Positions 33,633-45,117 of a stretch of 64,000 nt of DNA are shown here, piece after piece. Source of the DNA: Begonia masoniana (lineage: Eukaryota > Streptophyta > Magnoliopsida > Cucurbitales > Begoniaceae); NCBI GenBank assembly GCA_022432975.1, contig CM039508.1, positions 42,968,646 to 43,032,645 on the forward strand, written 5' to 3'. Every line of letters starts with the position of its first letter. Within the stretch, counting starts at the first letter, position 1. Made by a program: the position numbers and the translations under genes. A model generated the notes under the pieces. The model was not told the origin of the DNA. It made no database searches and worked only from the letters and a program-made list of their open reading frames with translations.

Positions 33633-35150
33633 TTTTGTACTACCAGGATGAGCAGAGAGTCTAGAAGAATGAGATTATGAAAGAATCTCTTTTCGAAGTT
33701 CTTTATCTGTTGGAACAAACCATCTATTCCAAAACTTGAGAATTCCATCAACAGAATAGTTGAAGTCCGACTTATCGGTAGAATCCATGCATGACTTATA
33801 CTTGTTGCACTCAACATCATTCGCTTGAACTTCCTTTATTCTATCCAAAATTGTAGGCTTCAAGAATATAGCAGAAAGCATAGCTGACACGCTGGACATA
33901 GCTTCCAAGTTAAATCTTTGGAATTCTATCTCTAAGGCTAACGGTATGTCGAGAATCAATGCTGAGGCTGAAGTCGTCACTCTACTCAATGCATCAGCCA
34001 CTACATTCGCCTTGCAGGGGTGGTATTTAATCTCAAAATCATAATCCTTGACAAATTCCAACCATTGACGTTGCCTCATATTTAATTCTTTCGGTGTGAA
34101 AATATATTTCAGACTTTTATGGTCCGAGAATATTTCACAAGATTGTCCATACAAGTAATGTCTCCAAATTTTTAATGCAAAAACCATTGCAGCTAATTCT
34201 AAGTCATGTGTAGGGTAATCTTCTCATGTGTTTTCAACTGTCTAAAGGCATAAGCTATTATTTTTCCATCCTGCATCAACACAGCCAAGTCCAACTTTGG
34301 AAGCATCACAATAAATGCTAAATTTACCATTCTCAACAGGAAGTGTTAATATTGGAGCATTGGTCAATCTCTGTTTCAAAGTCTGAAAACTATGCTCACA
34401 TTCATCAGTCCATACATACTTCATGTTTTTCCTTGTTAACCGAGTGAGAGGTGTTGCAATCTTCGAGAATCCTTCAATAAATTTCCTGTTATATCCTGCT
34501 AATCCAAGGAAACTTCGAATATCTGTAGCATTCTTCGGTTGAGGCCACTCCTTAACTGCTTGAACCTTGGCTGGATCGACAGATATTCCGTCTCCAGAAA
34601 TCACGTGACCAAGAAAGTGAACTCTGTCCAACCAAAACTCACACTTGGAAAACTTGGCATAAAGTTGGTGCTGTCTTAGTGCTTCTAACACCAAACTCAA
34701 ATGCCTTGCATGCTCCTCCTTAGTACGTGAATAAATTAACATATCATCAATAAACACTATGACAACTTTATCTAGATACCTGTGAAACACCCTATTCATA
34801 AGGTCCATCAAGGCTTCTGGTGCATTTGTCAATCCAAAGGACATCACCAGGAACTCATAATGTCCATACCTGGTGCAAAAAGCAGTCTTTGGGATATCTT
34901 CAGATTTGACTTTCAATTGGTAATAACCGGACCTTAGGTCAATCTTAGAGAAAACTCGTGCATCACAGAGTTGGTTGAATAAATCATTAATCCTCGGTAA
35001 TAGATACTTGTTCTTGATAGTTAACTTATTCAATTCCCTATAATCAACGCACATACACATTGATCCATCTTTCTTCTTGACAAAAAGAACTGGTGCATCC
35101 CACGGTGAAAAGCTTGGGCGTATGAACCCTTTTTCAAATAGTTCCTCCAA
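33633..35150 (-). pseudogene. Reverse transcriptase and RNase H, element G
   Basis: 34242-35150 carries RT ([42 protein letters not shown]) and the start of RNase H ([13 protein letters not shown]). A frameshift near 34265 breaks it, and 33675-34187 continues RNase H (DHKSLKYIF) and the linker to integrase. Confidence 0.9.
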
Positions 35151-35886
35151 CTATTTCTTTAATTCCTTAAGCTCCGTAGGTGCTAATTTATAGAGATTCT
35201 TAGATACAGGCTCGGCGCCTGGGTAAACATCTACAACAAATTCAATTTTCCTATCTGGCGGCAAGCCAGGAAGGTCATCTAAAAATACTTCTGGAAAGTC
35301 TTGGACAACTAAGACATTTTGAGGACTTGCTTTTCCTACTAGTTGTGTGTCTAAAACACTGGCCAAGAAGCACAAATACTCCCCACATGGAGAAGGTTTA
35401 GCGTTGACATAGGTTATAACAGAAATTTCCTTACTCTTCTTCAAAGCTTGAAAGGTATGTTTCAAGCCACCAGGGGGTTGAAAACTAACTACTCTAGTCC
35501 TTACAATCAATTGTGGCATAATGCTTGAACAACCAATCCATTCCTAAGATTACATCAAATCCCATTATATCCATAATAATGAGATCAACAGGTAAATTCT
35601 TGTTTCCTACTAACACAACACTATCAAACATCACTTGGTTAGAGTGCATGCGTTCACCAGAGGGTAATGCAACATTAAATACATGCTCAGTGGGGGTAAA
35701 CTGTACATTTAACTTGACAGCAAACACAGACGCTATAAACGAATGTGTTGCACCAGAATCTATTAAAGTAAAAGCAGGTATAAAGTTGATCAATATGGTA
35801 CCTGACACTACAGTGGGTTGTTCTTCATCACCCGACTCCATCATGGAGAATATCCTCGGGTTAATCTTAGCAGGGCCACTCTTCAA
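35151..35886 (-). pseudogene. Protease and linker to RT, element G
   Basis: The protease active site DSGATHSFIA and MDWLFKHYATIDC are in 35494-35886. 35151-35519 reads [17 protein letters not shown], the start of RT, after a frameshift. A stop separates LKELKK from the next RT frame. Confidence 0.88.
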
Positions 35887-36800
35887 AGCTAGACAGTCTC
35901 TGTTAATATGGCCGACTTTGTTACAGTGGAAGCATCAAATGACTATGGGATTTGGGCAATCCTTGAATGTGTGTCCAACTTCTTCACAGTTGAAACACTT
36001 TCCCGTCCCAAACCTGCACTCGCCCAGGTGACTCTTCAAATATTTCAGGCACTAGGGAAACTTCCTGGTATCCTGCACCTTCTTTCCTGTTCCTTGGTTA
36101 CTCTGGCCTTCACTAGGCCTCTTCATTCCTCTCTGCTGGTGTGGCTGAACGAACTTTCGTGGGGCTTCCTTTGGTCAAGAACACTTCATTTCAGCATCTT
36201 CCACCTCCAATGCTGTGGACACAACTTCACTGAATGACAACCCTTTAATACCACAAAATTTGACTCCTCTGTAAATTTTCGGCTTCAGTCTATGCATAAA
36301 TTGAAACACCTTATCCTCATTCTTGTGAATGAAATGTCCAGCAAACCTGGACAGGGACTCGAATTGCTTACTGTACTTAGCCACAGACCCTGTCTGCTTC
36401 AAGTTCTAAAACTCCACCTTCTTTGCGGTCTGGACGATGCTGTTAAAATATTTCTCATAGAAAATCTCTTTGAACTGTGACCAAGACATAGCCAGAATAT
36501 CAGTGGTGGTCTCTATTGTTTCCCACCAAAGTTGAGCGTCCCCAGCCAAATGGAACGTTGCCAGAGTGACTTTGTCTCCTTCACCAACGTTGGCACACCT
36601 GAACATACTCTCAATCTTCCTGAGCCACTCCTCAGCAACAATCGGATTGGATGACTTTCCATCAAATGTGGGTGGCTGTAGCCTCCAGAATCTGTCTCCT
36701 AAATGCTCATTGCTGGAACCCGAGTTCCTTGTACTTCTCGGTTCAACAGTACTCTTAACTGATCGGATTGCTGACGCACCAAATTTGTCTGTTGGCGCAT
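35887..36800 (-). pseudogene. gag, element G (N-terminus deleted)
   Basis: 36406-36800 covers the gag core (WWETIETTTDILAM, FYEKYFNSIVQTAKK) and 36175-36402 its continuation (KQTGSVAKYSKQFE). Knuckles CFNCEEVGHTFKDC and CFHCNKVGHINRDC lie at about 35890-36000 with a TGA between them. Upstream of about 36797 the reading is LTR sequence, so the apparent ATG at 36879 is an artefact of the deletion junction. Confidence 0.87.
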
Positions 36801-37452
36801 TCACATTCTTTCTTTGATCTGATCCCTCGGTTCCATTGGGAGTTGGATCAATTTTCCCAAAGTCATATATCTTCTTCATCGATTAAGGGGCAGATTAGTT
36901 CCTTTAACAGTTGATCTGATCCTATATTTCATTGGGAAGCGGATCAATTTCCCAAAGTCATATACCCTCTTCATCGATTAAGGGGCAGATTAGTTCCCTT
37001 AATTGTTGGTCTATTACAATCTGTTCATGCCTTACCATATCATTACATGTAAATTCATTTTCGTGTTCTTTCCAAAAACATGATACATGACATACAGAAA
37101 ACATTCAAACAAGCATAAATCTACTGTTTTGTGATGTAGACCCGAAGGCACACACATACTCTACTTACCTAGTCTCTTGAAAAGCTTGGTTGAAATCTAC
37201 CTTGGGAGTTTGCTCAAACCTAAAATCATAAACTAAGCATTAATTAAATCTTCACTAAACTTCATTCTAACCATCTAGAAATCTAAGGAAACTGATTTGG
37301 GAGCTCTGTTCATTGTGTATTCTCGATTTGCCCCAAACCCTAACTAATTCTCACTTACAGCATTCTCAAAACTCACATTTAAAATCCCCTCTAACATTGA
37401 TAGTTACAATGTAGCAAGAAATCGAAGTAGAACTCACCTAGCTTGGAGAAAA
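36797..37452 (-). repeat. 5' LTR remnant of element G, part 1
   Basis: Matches the 3' LTR from about 31477 (GCATTCACATTCTTTCT) onwards; interrupted by solo LTR H. Part 2 is at 40163-40418. Confidence 0.88.
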
Positions 37453-40162
37453 TGTAACGCCCGGGAATTTTTAAAAGGAAAAATTGGAGAGAAAGTAAAA
37501 GAATAATAAAATAATTGTTTTAAGTAATTTAAAATAAAAGTGAATAATTTTGGTTAACCTAATTGGTTAATTTATTTAGATTCGGGCACTTCCGGTGAAA
37601 TTAAGCCGTGGGTTATAAATTAATAATGAGATTTAATGAAATTCGAAATGGTCGGAAATGAGAGAGTAAAACGGTAATTAACTAGTTTAAATTAAAGAAA
37701 TAGTTTTAGTTTTATAATAATATTATTATTATTATTAGTTTTATAAAAATAAAACAAAAAACGACAGAATGGCCGAAGCCATTCTGTCGTTCGACGCCCG
37801 AGCTCCGCGAGCGAAGAACAGGGGCGACGAAGGAGGAGGCGCGCGACGTTCACCGCCGGTTTCCGACCCTCGCCGACCAGACGCCGGCGACGTGGTGATT
37901 CCAGCCGACTCCGCGCGCAACCCGACCGGTAAGGCTCGGTTTCCTCCTCTTTTCGGTTCGGTTTGTGGCCGTGGATGGTGAGCTCGATTGAGCTCCGATC
38001 ACCGGCCGAAATGGGCTGCTTCCGGCGTGGGTTTGCCAACCCTTGGGCCGGCTATCGTTGATTGGCCGTGGAATGCCCAATTTGGGCGAAATTCATTGAG
38101 GCCGATTTAGGGCAATTTGGGTTTGTGGTTGGAAACTTCAATTTTTGATTTGATTATTCTAATTAAGGGTATAGGTGGTTGATTGAAGAGGAAATAAGTA
38201 GAACTTGATGAAAAATCGAAAAGAGAAATTTTGGTGAAAAAGGGGCAGTTCGGGTTTTGCCCTTTTTGACCTAGTTCCGCTTATTTGTTTTAAAATTCCT
38301 TTTGGCAGATTAAAATAGGTTATTAGAGGAGTACGTGGCCGCTGGAATCGTTCGATTCCGATAACCGACGCAAAAGTTACGCGCGTTCGAAGTTTTAGGT
38401 CGGTTTTTACCGAACCCAAATTAGTGGCCGTTTAATTAGGTTCTAGTTAGAAATCGATGATATTATGTTTTTAAGCTGATTAGTGAAGACACTTGTCGTT
38501 ATTTAGGTAGATTAAATGAATTGATGATTATTGGTGGATTTAGGTTAAAGTTTGGATATTAGAGATTATTGGAAAACCATTAATGGAGGTTAAGTAAATT
38601 GTGAGCACCACGTGCTCGATGAAATGCCCGAATGGAGGAAATGAAAGTTTTAGGAGAAATTGCTTTAGCTAGGAGCTTAGTTTAAATTTGGGATTCGTTT
38701 ATTTAGGATCGATTTTAATGTCCTTTATTTATGAAATGCCTTAGGTGGACACGGCTTTTGGACGGTGCTCGGCTTGCTACGGACGCCAGGTAAGTGGATG
38801 TTAGGCTTCCGGCCCTTAAGGCCCTACATCGTGTCAACGTTAGGTTTTTCTGCTTTGATGATGATTTTCTGATTGTGGGGATTAATGAGTCGGGTAGCTT
38901 AGAATGTTAGTTGTTTGTGAAGTTCGTTAAGAATAGTATATGTCCATGTACGTAGTGAATTGTTTGATGATATGTCGTACATAGATTTCTCATGCATCAT
39001 GTTTTAAAAGAAAAGTACGAAAATGTTTTAGCATATGATTTCACGATTTAAACGTAGAAACGACAACGATGTAAAACGAAAATGTATAGTGTCTGAGGGA
39101 AGTGGTTCACCCTTCAGATGTAAAGTTGTGGAATGTCCAGAAAATGTATGATATCTGAGGGAAGTGGTTCACCCTTCAGATAAAGATTTATATGTGGAAC
39201 GTCTAGAGATGGAGAAACTAATCCGCCCTCCATTGGTAGAGGATTACATGTATGTACGATGAAACGAAATGAAATGAATATGTATGACGAAACGAAACGA
39301 AATGAATATGAACGATGAAACGAAACGAAATGATTATGTACGATGAAACTGTAGAAACTGCATATGTTAAGTGAAATGTTTTAAATTCATATAGTGCATC
39401 CCCTTACTAAGCATTAGGCTTAATGTATATGTTGCATGATGTAGGTGACAGGTGCGAAAGCGAGAGTTTCTCTTGATGACAAAGAACAGGTGGTCGACGG
39501 ATGGTGCTCGTGGCGACGGGGTGTGTTTTGGCTTGGCTTGATGATCCGATGGCTTGAATGATGTATGTCGAATGATGTGAGTTTGTTTTGTTGGTTAGTA
39601 GGTCTACGTGTAGGTTTAATTTGTGAAAGTATCAAAGTGTTTAAGTATGTAGATTAGAGGTTTTGATAGAAAAATGTATGAACAGTCGAGTTTTGATGTA
39701 TATGTAGTAGTAGTAGATTGTTTAGAATGTGGAGTTTAAATTTTAGAATTTTACTGGAACTGTTTGGGTATTTTGGAACTGTTTGGTTATTTTAAAATAG
39801 GTAAGGATACGCTCGATTTTTAGAGCGATCCACGCAGTTTGTTTTCTTGAGTATAGGTTATATTAGTGTCGTGTTTTAATTGATCTTACTTTAATTGTTT
39901 TAAATGTTTTATTTGTTTTAAGTTATTAATGGTTTTAGTCTAGTTTTAAATGTTTTAAAAGTCGAAATGTTTTACGCTCAAATGTTTAATGTTTAAGTCA
40001 AAGTTAGTCCCTAAAGGTTGTTAGAGGTGGGTCAATTGTCTAGGTCCGTTTTCTTTAAAGTGTTAAGTAAAAATGAAAAAGTTTATGAGAAAAGAGGAGG
40101 GCTTAGGTAATAGTTATGTCACGACAAGTCCGTGGCGGCCCTACGGGGTTGGGGTCTTCACA
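37453..40162 (+). mobile_element. Solo LTR H
   Basis: 2710 bp from TGTAACGCCC to TCTTCACA, inserted in G's LTR. The flanks GAAAA (37448-37452) and GTTAA (40163-40167) are an imperfect duplication. No internal domains. Its start matches the C and D family LTRs while its end does not. GT...AG segments at 37929-38744 and 38790-39444 surround a 45-nt putative exon; the arms (38823-38838 and 39431-39445) pair with one G-U and one bulge. Hairpins of module type lie at 39092-39233. Confidence 0.88.
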
Positions 40163-40418
40163 GTTAATAGGAGAGAAAATCGCCGAGAGAAACTCTGCTT
40201 AGCTGAGCTGCATGCCAAGAAAGGAAAATGAGAAATAGTGGCGGCTAAACCATCATTAAACCCTTCATTTATAACACTACTTCACTATTACTCAAATGCC
40301 CTTGGCTAACCAACTTTAACCTATTTAACCAACCAATCAAATTCACTAAATTCCATAAAAATAAAAGTTACAAAATGACGTTATTAATTAAATAAGTTGG
40401 ACAATACCGGTTGCTACA
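40163..40418 (-). repeat. 5' LTR remnant of element G, part 2
   Basis: Continues G's LTR after H and ends GGTTGCTACA; followed by the ATATT duplication. Confidence 0.9.
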
Positions 40419-40423
40419 ATATT

Positions 40424-41345
40424 CCTACTCATCTACCCAACATAAAAAAAAATCTCCAGACAATCATCATATCAGCAAGAAAGACTGTGCTACCGACCTA
40501 AAATGAAGATAATTCACAGTATAAGGTGACACATCACCTTTAACTATGACTATATGCGATGATTACACAATACCCCCACAAAACAAAATGAGTCCTACTC
40601 CCTATCAAAACTGTGCCACGGCTCCCTAGGTCAGGTTGCCCTAACACTGCCATCAGCTGGGGCCCTGGTCGCACGTCACCAACTGCCATCTACTCCGGGT
40701 CAAGATCTCGGTACTCACCTTCCCTATCAGCAGTACCTACACCACATAACACTCTGTAAGCTCAAAGCTTAGAAAGTAGAGTGCTGAAAAAAAAAAATGA
40801 AGCATGAAAACTGGTTATGCAATCCTAACACATGCACGTCACTACACACGTTGTCATCACCTCACCGCATCACATCTCACCGAGGTTTGGAATGCAACCG
40901 CATCGGGCAATCAGTTCGTACACCGCACTGTTTAACGGCACGTCGCCACCGTTTCGGTTCCTCCAAGAATGGGGCTCATGAGTCACACCCAAACCCCCCT
41001 GTCTTGACTCAAAATGCAACTGCACCAGGCAGTCGGTCCGTTCACCGCACTGTTTACCGGCACGTCGCCGCCGTCCCCGTTCCTCCAGGAATGGGGCCCA
41101 TGAGTCACACTCCAGCCCCCCTGTCTCGACTCAGAATACAACCACACCGGGCAGTCGATCTGTACACCGCACTGTTTACCGGCACGTCGCCGCCATCCCG
41201 ATTCCTCCAGGAATGGGGCCCATGAGTCACACTCCAGCCCACTGTCGTCTGTCCACACCGTGCCTCACATCCACTACTCTGTCATGCTTAAAACATGCTC
41301 AAAAAATTTTTACTTAACTTTTAAAACATGATGCATGATAATCAT
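40424..41345 (-). repeat. 5' LTR of element D, piece 2, with 122-bp tandem repeat
   Basis: Resumes D's LTR after G. A 122-bp unit (GCACTGTTTACCGGCACGTCG) repeats about 2.9 times from 40895 to 41240 in the same slot that holds tandem repeats in other LTRs. The acceptor-side arm CCTACACCACATAAC is at 40736-40750. Confidence 0.85.
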
Positions 41346-43793
41346 TGTAACGACCCTAAGACTGTACCCTTATTTTCCCGTATATATATATATATATTTT
41401 ATCCGTGTAAACTTTGAGCGGAATTTAAATAGTAGACTAATTCGTTAAAATCATTCGAAAACTATTCTTAAAATCACATAAATAAAACTTGAAACAATTG
41501 AAATAAAACTTAAAACAATTATTTAAAAACAATTAGAACAAAGAAAAAGCATCGGCCAACAAATTGGAGGGCATAAGGGACATTTGTCCCAAAATTTATA
41601 GGGGCGATCGATCGTCCAAAACATGCGATCGATCGCTAGTGAAGAAAACTGAGGGGATAACGTTCGCCCCTCAAAGCGGCGATCGTTCGCCACAGGCTCT
41701 GGACTTTTCCAGAGCATGGCGACCAAGCTTGGCGATCGATCCCCTCCTCAGGCGATCGATCGCCAAGTCCTCTGGAAATTTATTTCCAGCGAACTTGCAT
41801 CGCTTCTCTCTCTTTTCTTTCTTTCTTCCCCTGCACATACACATAACACACACTAAACTAAACACTTCATCACCATTTCATTCATAACCTCCTACATTTT
41901 CTTATACATTTCTCCATTTCATAAATCACAAAACATACCCGAAACTTAGCCGAAAACATAGAGAAAATTTATAAAAACAAACTGCGTGGATCCGTTTAAA
42001 ATCTAAACAATTCCTCCTATTTAAAAGAAGATTCCAAGCAGTTCTATAACACTCAAATAACTAGTTTAACAAAACGCTTTATAAAACGATTTACCAAAGC
42101 GTTCAAAACGTCAATACATTTATCTATCAATTATCCAGATCCAAACAACCTAAAATGTGTCTAACTGTACAATTAACCTATCTAATCCACCATCAGCCAA
42201 AAATAGCCCGAACACCCTCAAAACTCATACTTACATCCCCACGGGTCAAAATGCGCATCGACTGTACCAGCACACTCCCACGGCACCCTTCTTCAACCTG
42301 CATTTCCATCGAGCAGAGGAATGTCTTCCTCACCTGTCTCGAGTTCACCTACACCATAAAGACGCCTATGAGATAAATCTCAGTAAATTCTACGTAAATG
42401 ACAATGCATGAGCATGTATATGCAATTGTTATAAACTTTCGTGCATTCATTTCAGTCATCTTAGTCATCTCATTTCAGTCGTCTTAGTCGTCTCATGTCA
42501 GTCGTCTTAGTCGTCTCATATCAGTCGTCTTAGTCGTCTCATTTCGTTTCATTTCATTTTAGTCGTCTCATATCATTTCACTTTCTTTCATGAACTACAT
42601 GCATAAATCCATTTTTCATGACATTTGTAAAACAATAATGCATGACAATTTAACACGTAACATAAACACAAAGCACGGATACCATCAAAACCAAACAAAC
42701 ATTACCTATAAAAACATCTAACCCTAAACTACCCAACCAAAGCATATAAGCATTCAAAGCACCAAAAATCCTCAAGAAACAAAACTCGACATATGGTGTA
42801 GGCCAATCGGTCACAGTAAGTCACGAGAACTTACCTGTCATCCGTAGAAAGCCGAGCTCCGTCCACGAGCTTTGTTCACCTAGGCCAATCCACAATAATC
42901 ATTATTAAAATCGGTCCTAGGAAATTGAATTCCGAAGTCTACAAAACTCCTAGCTAAAGGAAATTTTCCTAAAACTCTAATTAAGCCCATTCGGGCATTT
43001 CGTCGAGCAATTTGCGCTCGCAAATTACAAACCTCCATTAATGGAGTTTTCTTAAGCTTCACCCAACTAAATTTCCAACAATCATCCATAAATCAACTAA
43101 TCACGTCCATTAACCACAAATACGGTATTACCTAACCGTTTCTAACGAAACCCGACTATTTTTACGAAAACCTAACAAAACCCTAAACGGAACCCTAACC
43201 GTTAAACTTCACAAAAACTGAAATATAACGCTCTAAAACCATTGATTCATACCTAGGGTTGCGATTGGAGAAGGAAACGTGAAGAACGGAAGACGAACGG
43301 AGGAGGAATCGACGTTGGAAGTGGAACGCCGTGAGGGAATCACCGGAGAACGCAGGGGAGAGAAAGAAGAAATCGTGAAATGCTGGAGGAAGAAGAGAAA
43401 ATGTGATTTTTAATAAATTTTGACTTTGCAAATTACCATTTTGTCCTTCCTTTGATTTCTATTTGTTTCGTTAATTAACCAATGATTCGGCTTCTCCAAA
43501 TTTCCTTACTTTGCCAATAACTTCAACTTATTACCAGGGTTCTATTAAAACTGTCCGTTTGCAATTCGGACCCCGTTTACTATTTTTACCAAAGTATCCT
43601 TTATATTACGTTAAACGTAATTCTCGTAAAATTAGCGTTAAACTCCTAAAATTCCCAAAATTTTTCTCAAAATCCTTATTAATTATTAGGATCATAATAA
43701 CACTTTCTTTTCAAGAAACTGACCTAATTGACATAATTACAAAAATGTCATTATATTATTAATTTATAAAATCCCGTAAATTCGGGTGTTACA
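41346..43793 (-). mobile_element. Solo LTR, same family as 7442-10259
   Basis: 2448 bp, TGTAACGACC to GGGTGTTACA in + orientation, flanked by ATCAT (41341-41345) and ACCAT (43794-43798), one mismatch. It lies in D's LTR. Its complement aligns with the solo LTR at 7442 (for example GGACAGTTTTAATA). Minus-strand GT...AG segment 42349-42834; arms 42348-42358 and 42792-42802. CGATCG-rich zone 41600-41765 and a short CAGTCGTCTTAGTCGT repeat at about 42470-42545. Confidence 0.9.
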
Positions 43794-45029
43794 ACCATAA
43801 CCAACTAACGACGACTTCACATACATATCATATCTCATACGTACCTACGACCTGCACAAGATTCACAACATCCATACAAATGTGGTGTAGGCCTTTCTGG
43901 GCGACTCTCAAGCATTTACACCCACACTACTACTTACCTGGCGTCCTAGCTCGTTGGGTTTGGCACGTCGCATCACCCATGGCTTCACCTAGCCCAATTC
44001 AAAATCCTCTTTAGTACCTAGACTTAAACTTATCAATTCATTCTAAAACTAACATTGCTAACTTAACCCAACTCACATTTAACTAAACGGGTCACTAGCT
44101 TAGTTCGGTTAAAAATCGACCTGAAACTTTGAACAGACATAACCTTTGCGTCGGTTATCAAAATCGAACGATACTAGCGACCACGTACTCCTCTAATAAC
44201 CTAGTTTAACATGCCAAAAGAAAATTTAAAACAAACGGCCACAACAATGTCAAAAATGGCAAAACCCGATTCTGCCCCTTAATTGAAAATTTCCCCATCT
44301 CGGTTTTTCATCGATTCTCACCCGTTTCCTCACCAATCAACCACATTTACCCTCAATTAGCATAATCTAACCAAAAATCTCGAGGCTTCACACAGCAAGA
44401 AAAAATTGAAATGCCCAAACTGGGCTTGTCGATTTTTCGCCCAAACAGGGATCTTTACGGCCAGGCGATTATTGCTGACCCAATGTCCGGCAATCTCAGG
44501 CCAAGATTGCCCAAAAATGGCCGGCGATCGGAGCTTAATCAAGCTCGTCACCCTTGGCCATGAACAGAACCAAAATAGGGTGAAAATAGGGCTTACCGGT
44601 CAGTCCTGTGCGCGAAGATGGCCGAAAATGGCTCGCCGTAGTTGTCTGATGGGAAAACCTCGAAGCCCGCCGGTGATTGGTTCGTCGGTCGCTCGCGTCG
44701 CTCTCCCTTGTCGCTCTGGTCTTCGCTCGGGTTCACCGTCGATAGCAGAATGGCTTGAAAGCCATTCTGCTGTTTTAAAAATAAAACTAAATGTTTTCTT
44801 TTTAAAACATTAAATTAAATGTTAAATTATCGTTCTGCCCTCCCGTGTTTTCGGTACCTCTGAAACTCCGTTAAATCTCGTTCTTTGACCATTAAATTTC
44901 CATAAATTTACTGTCACCTCACCCTCGGTCTTACTCCTCCCCCGAAACTCCCGAGAATAATTTAATTAACCCAATAGCTAACCTAACTTAAATTAATTAA
45001 ATTAGCCCAAAAAATTTACGGAGTATTAC
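43794..45029 (-). repeat. 5' LTR of element D, piece 3
   Basis: Carries the donor-side arm near 43880-43891 (GTGGTGTAGG) and the LTR start; it ends ACGGAGTATTACA at 45029. The complement shares long stretches with the starts of K, H, C and the fragment at 58133. No matching target duplication can be shown because the other end of D is lost. Confidence 0.83.
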
Positions 45030-45117
45030 ATTTTAAGTGGGATATTTATAACCTTGCTTTTGTGTTAGGATCCGATGACTTTGAGGACTTCGTGCCAATT
45101 GCTGAGGTTGCGCCCCG

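Larger units (their letters stand above)
30360..40418 (-). mobile_element. Element G: Ty3/gypsy chromovirus-type element, internally deleted
   Basis: A 10,059-bp insertion with exact ATATT duplications (30355-30359 and 40419-40423). The 3' LTR is complete. Pol and most of gag are present as broken frames. The gag start, leader, primer site and the first part of the 5' LTR are missing: gag sequence joins LTR sequence near 36797-36800. A solo LTR (H) lies in the 5' LTR remnant. The proteins resemble those of B. Confidence 0.92.

Noticed and set aside
37692..38080. GC-rich frames at the start of solo LTR H
   Set aside because: They lie in the putative 5' untranslated part of the LTR, and the corresponding region in K and C reads differently.
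40797..41258. Frames on both strands in the 122-bp repeat of D's LTR
   Set aside because: Repeat-derived in an LTR, with no domain.
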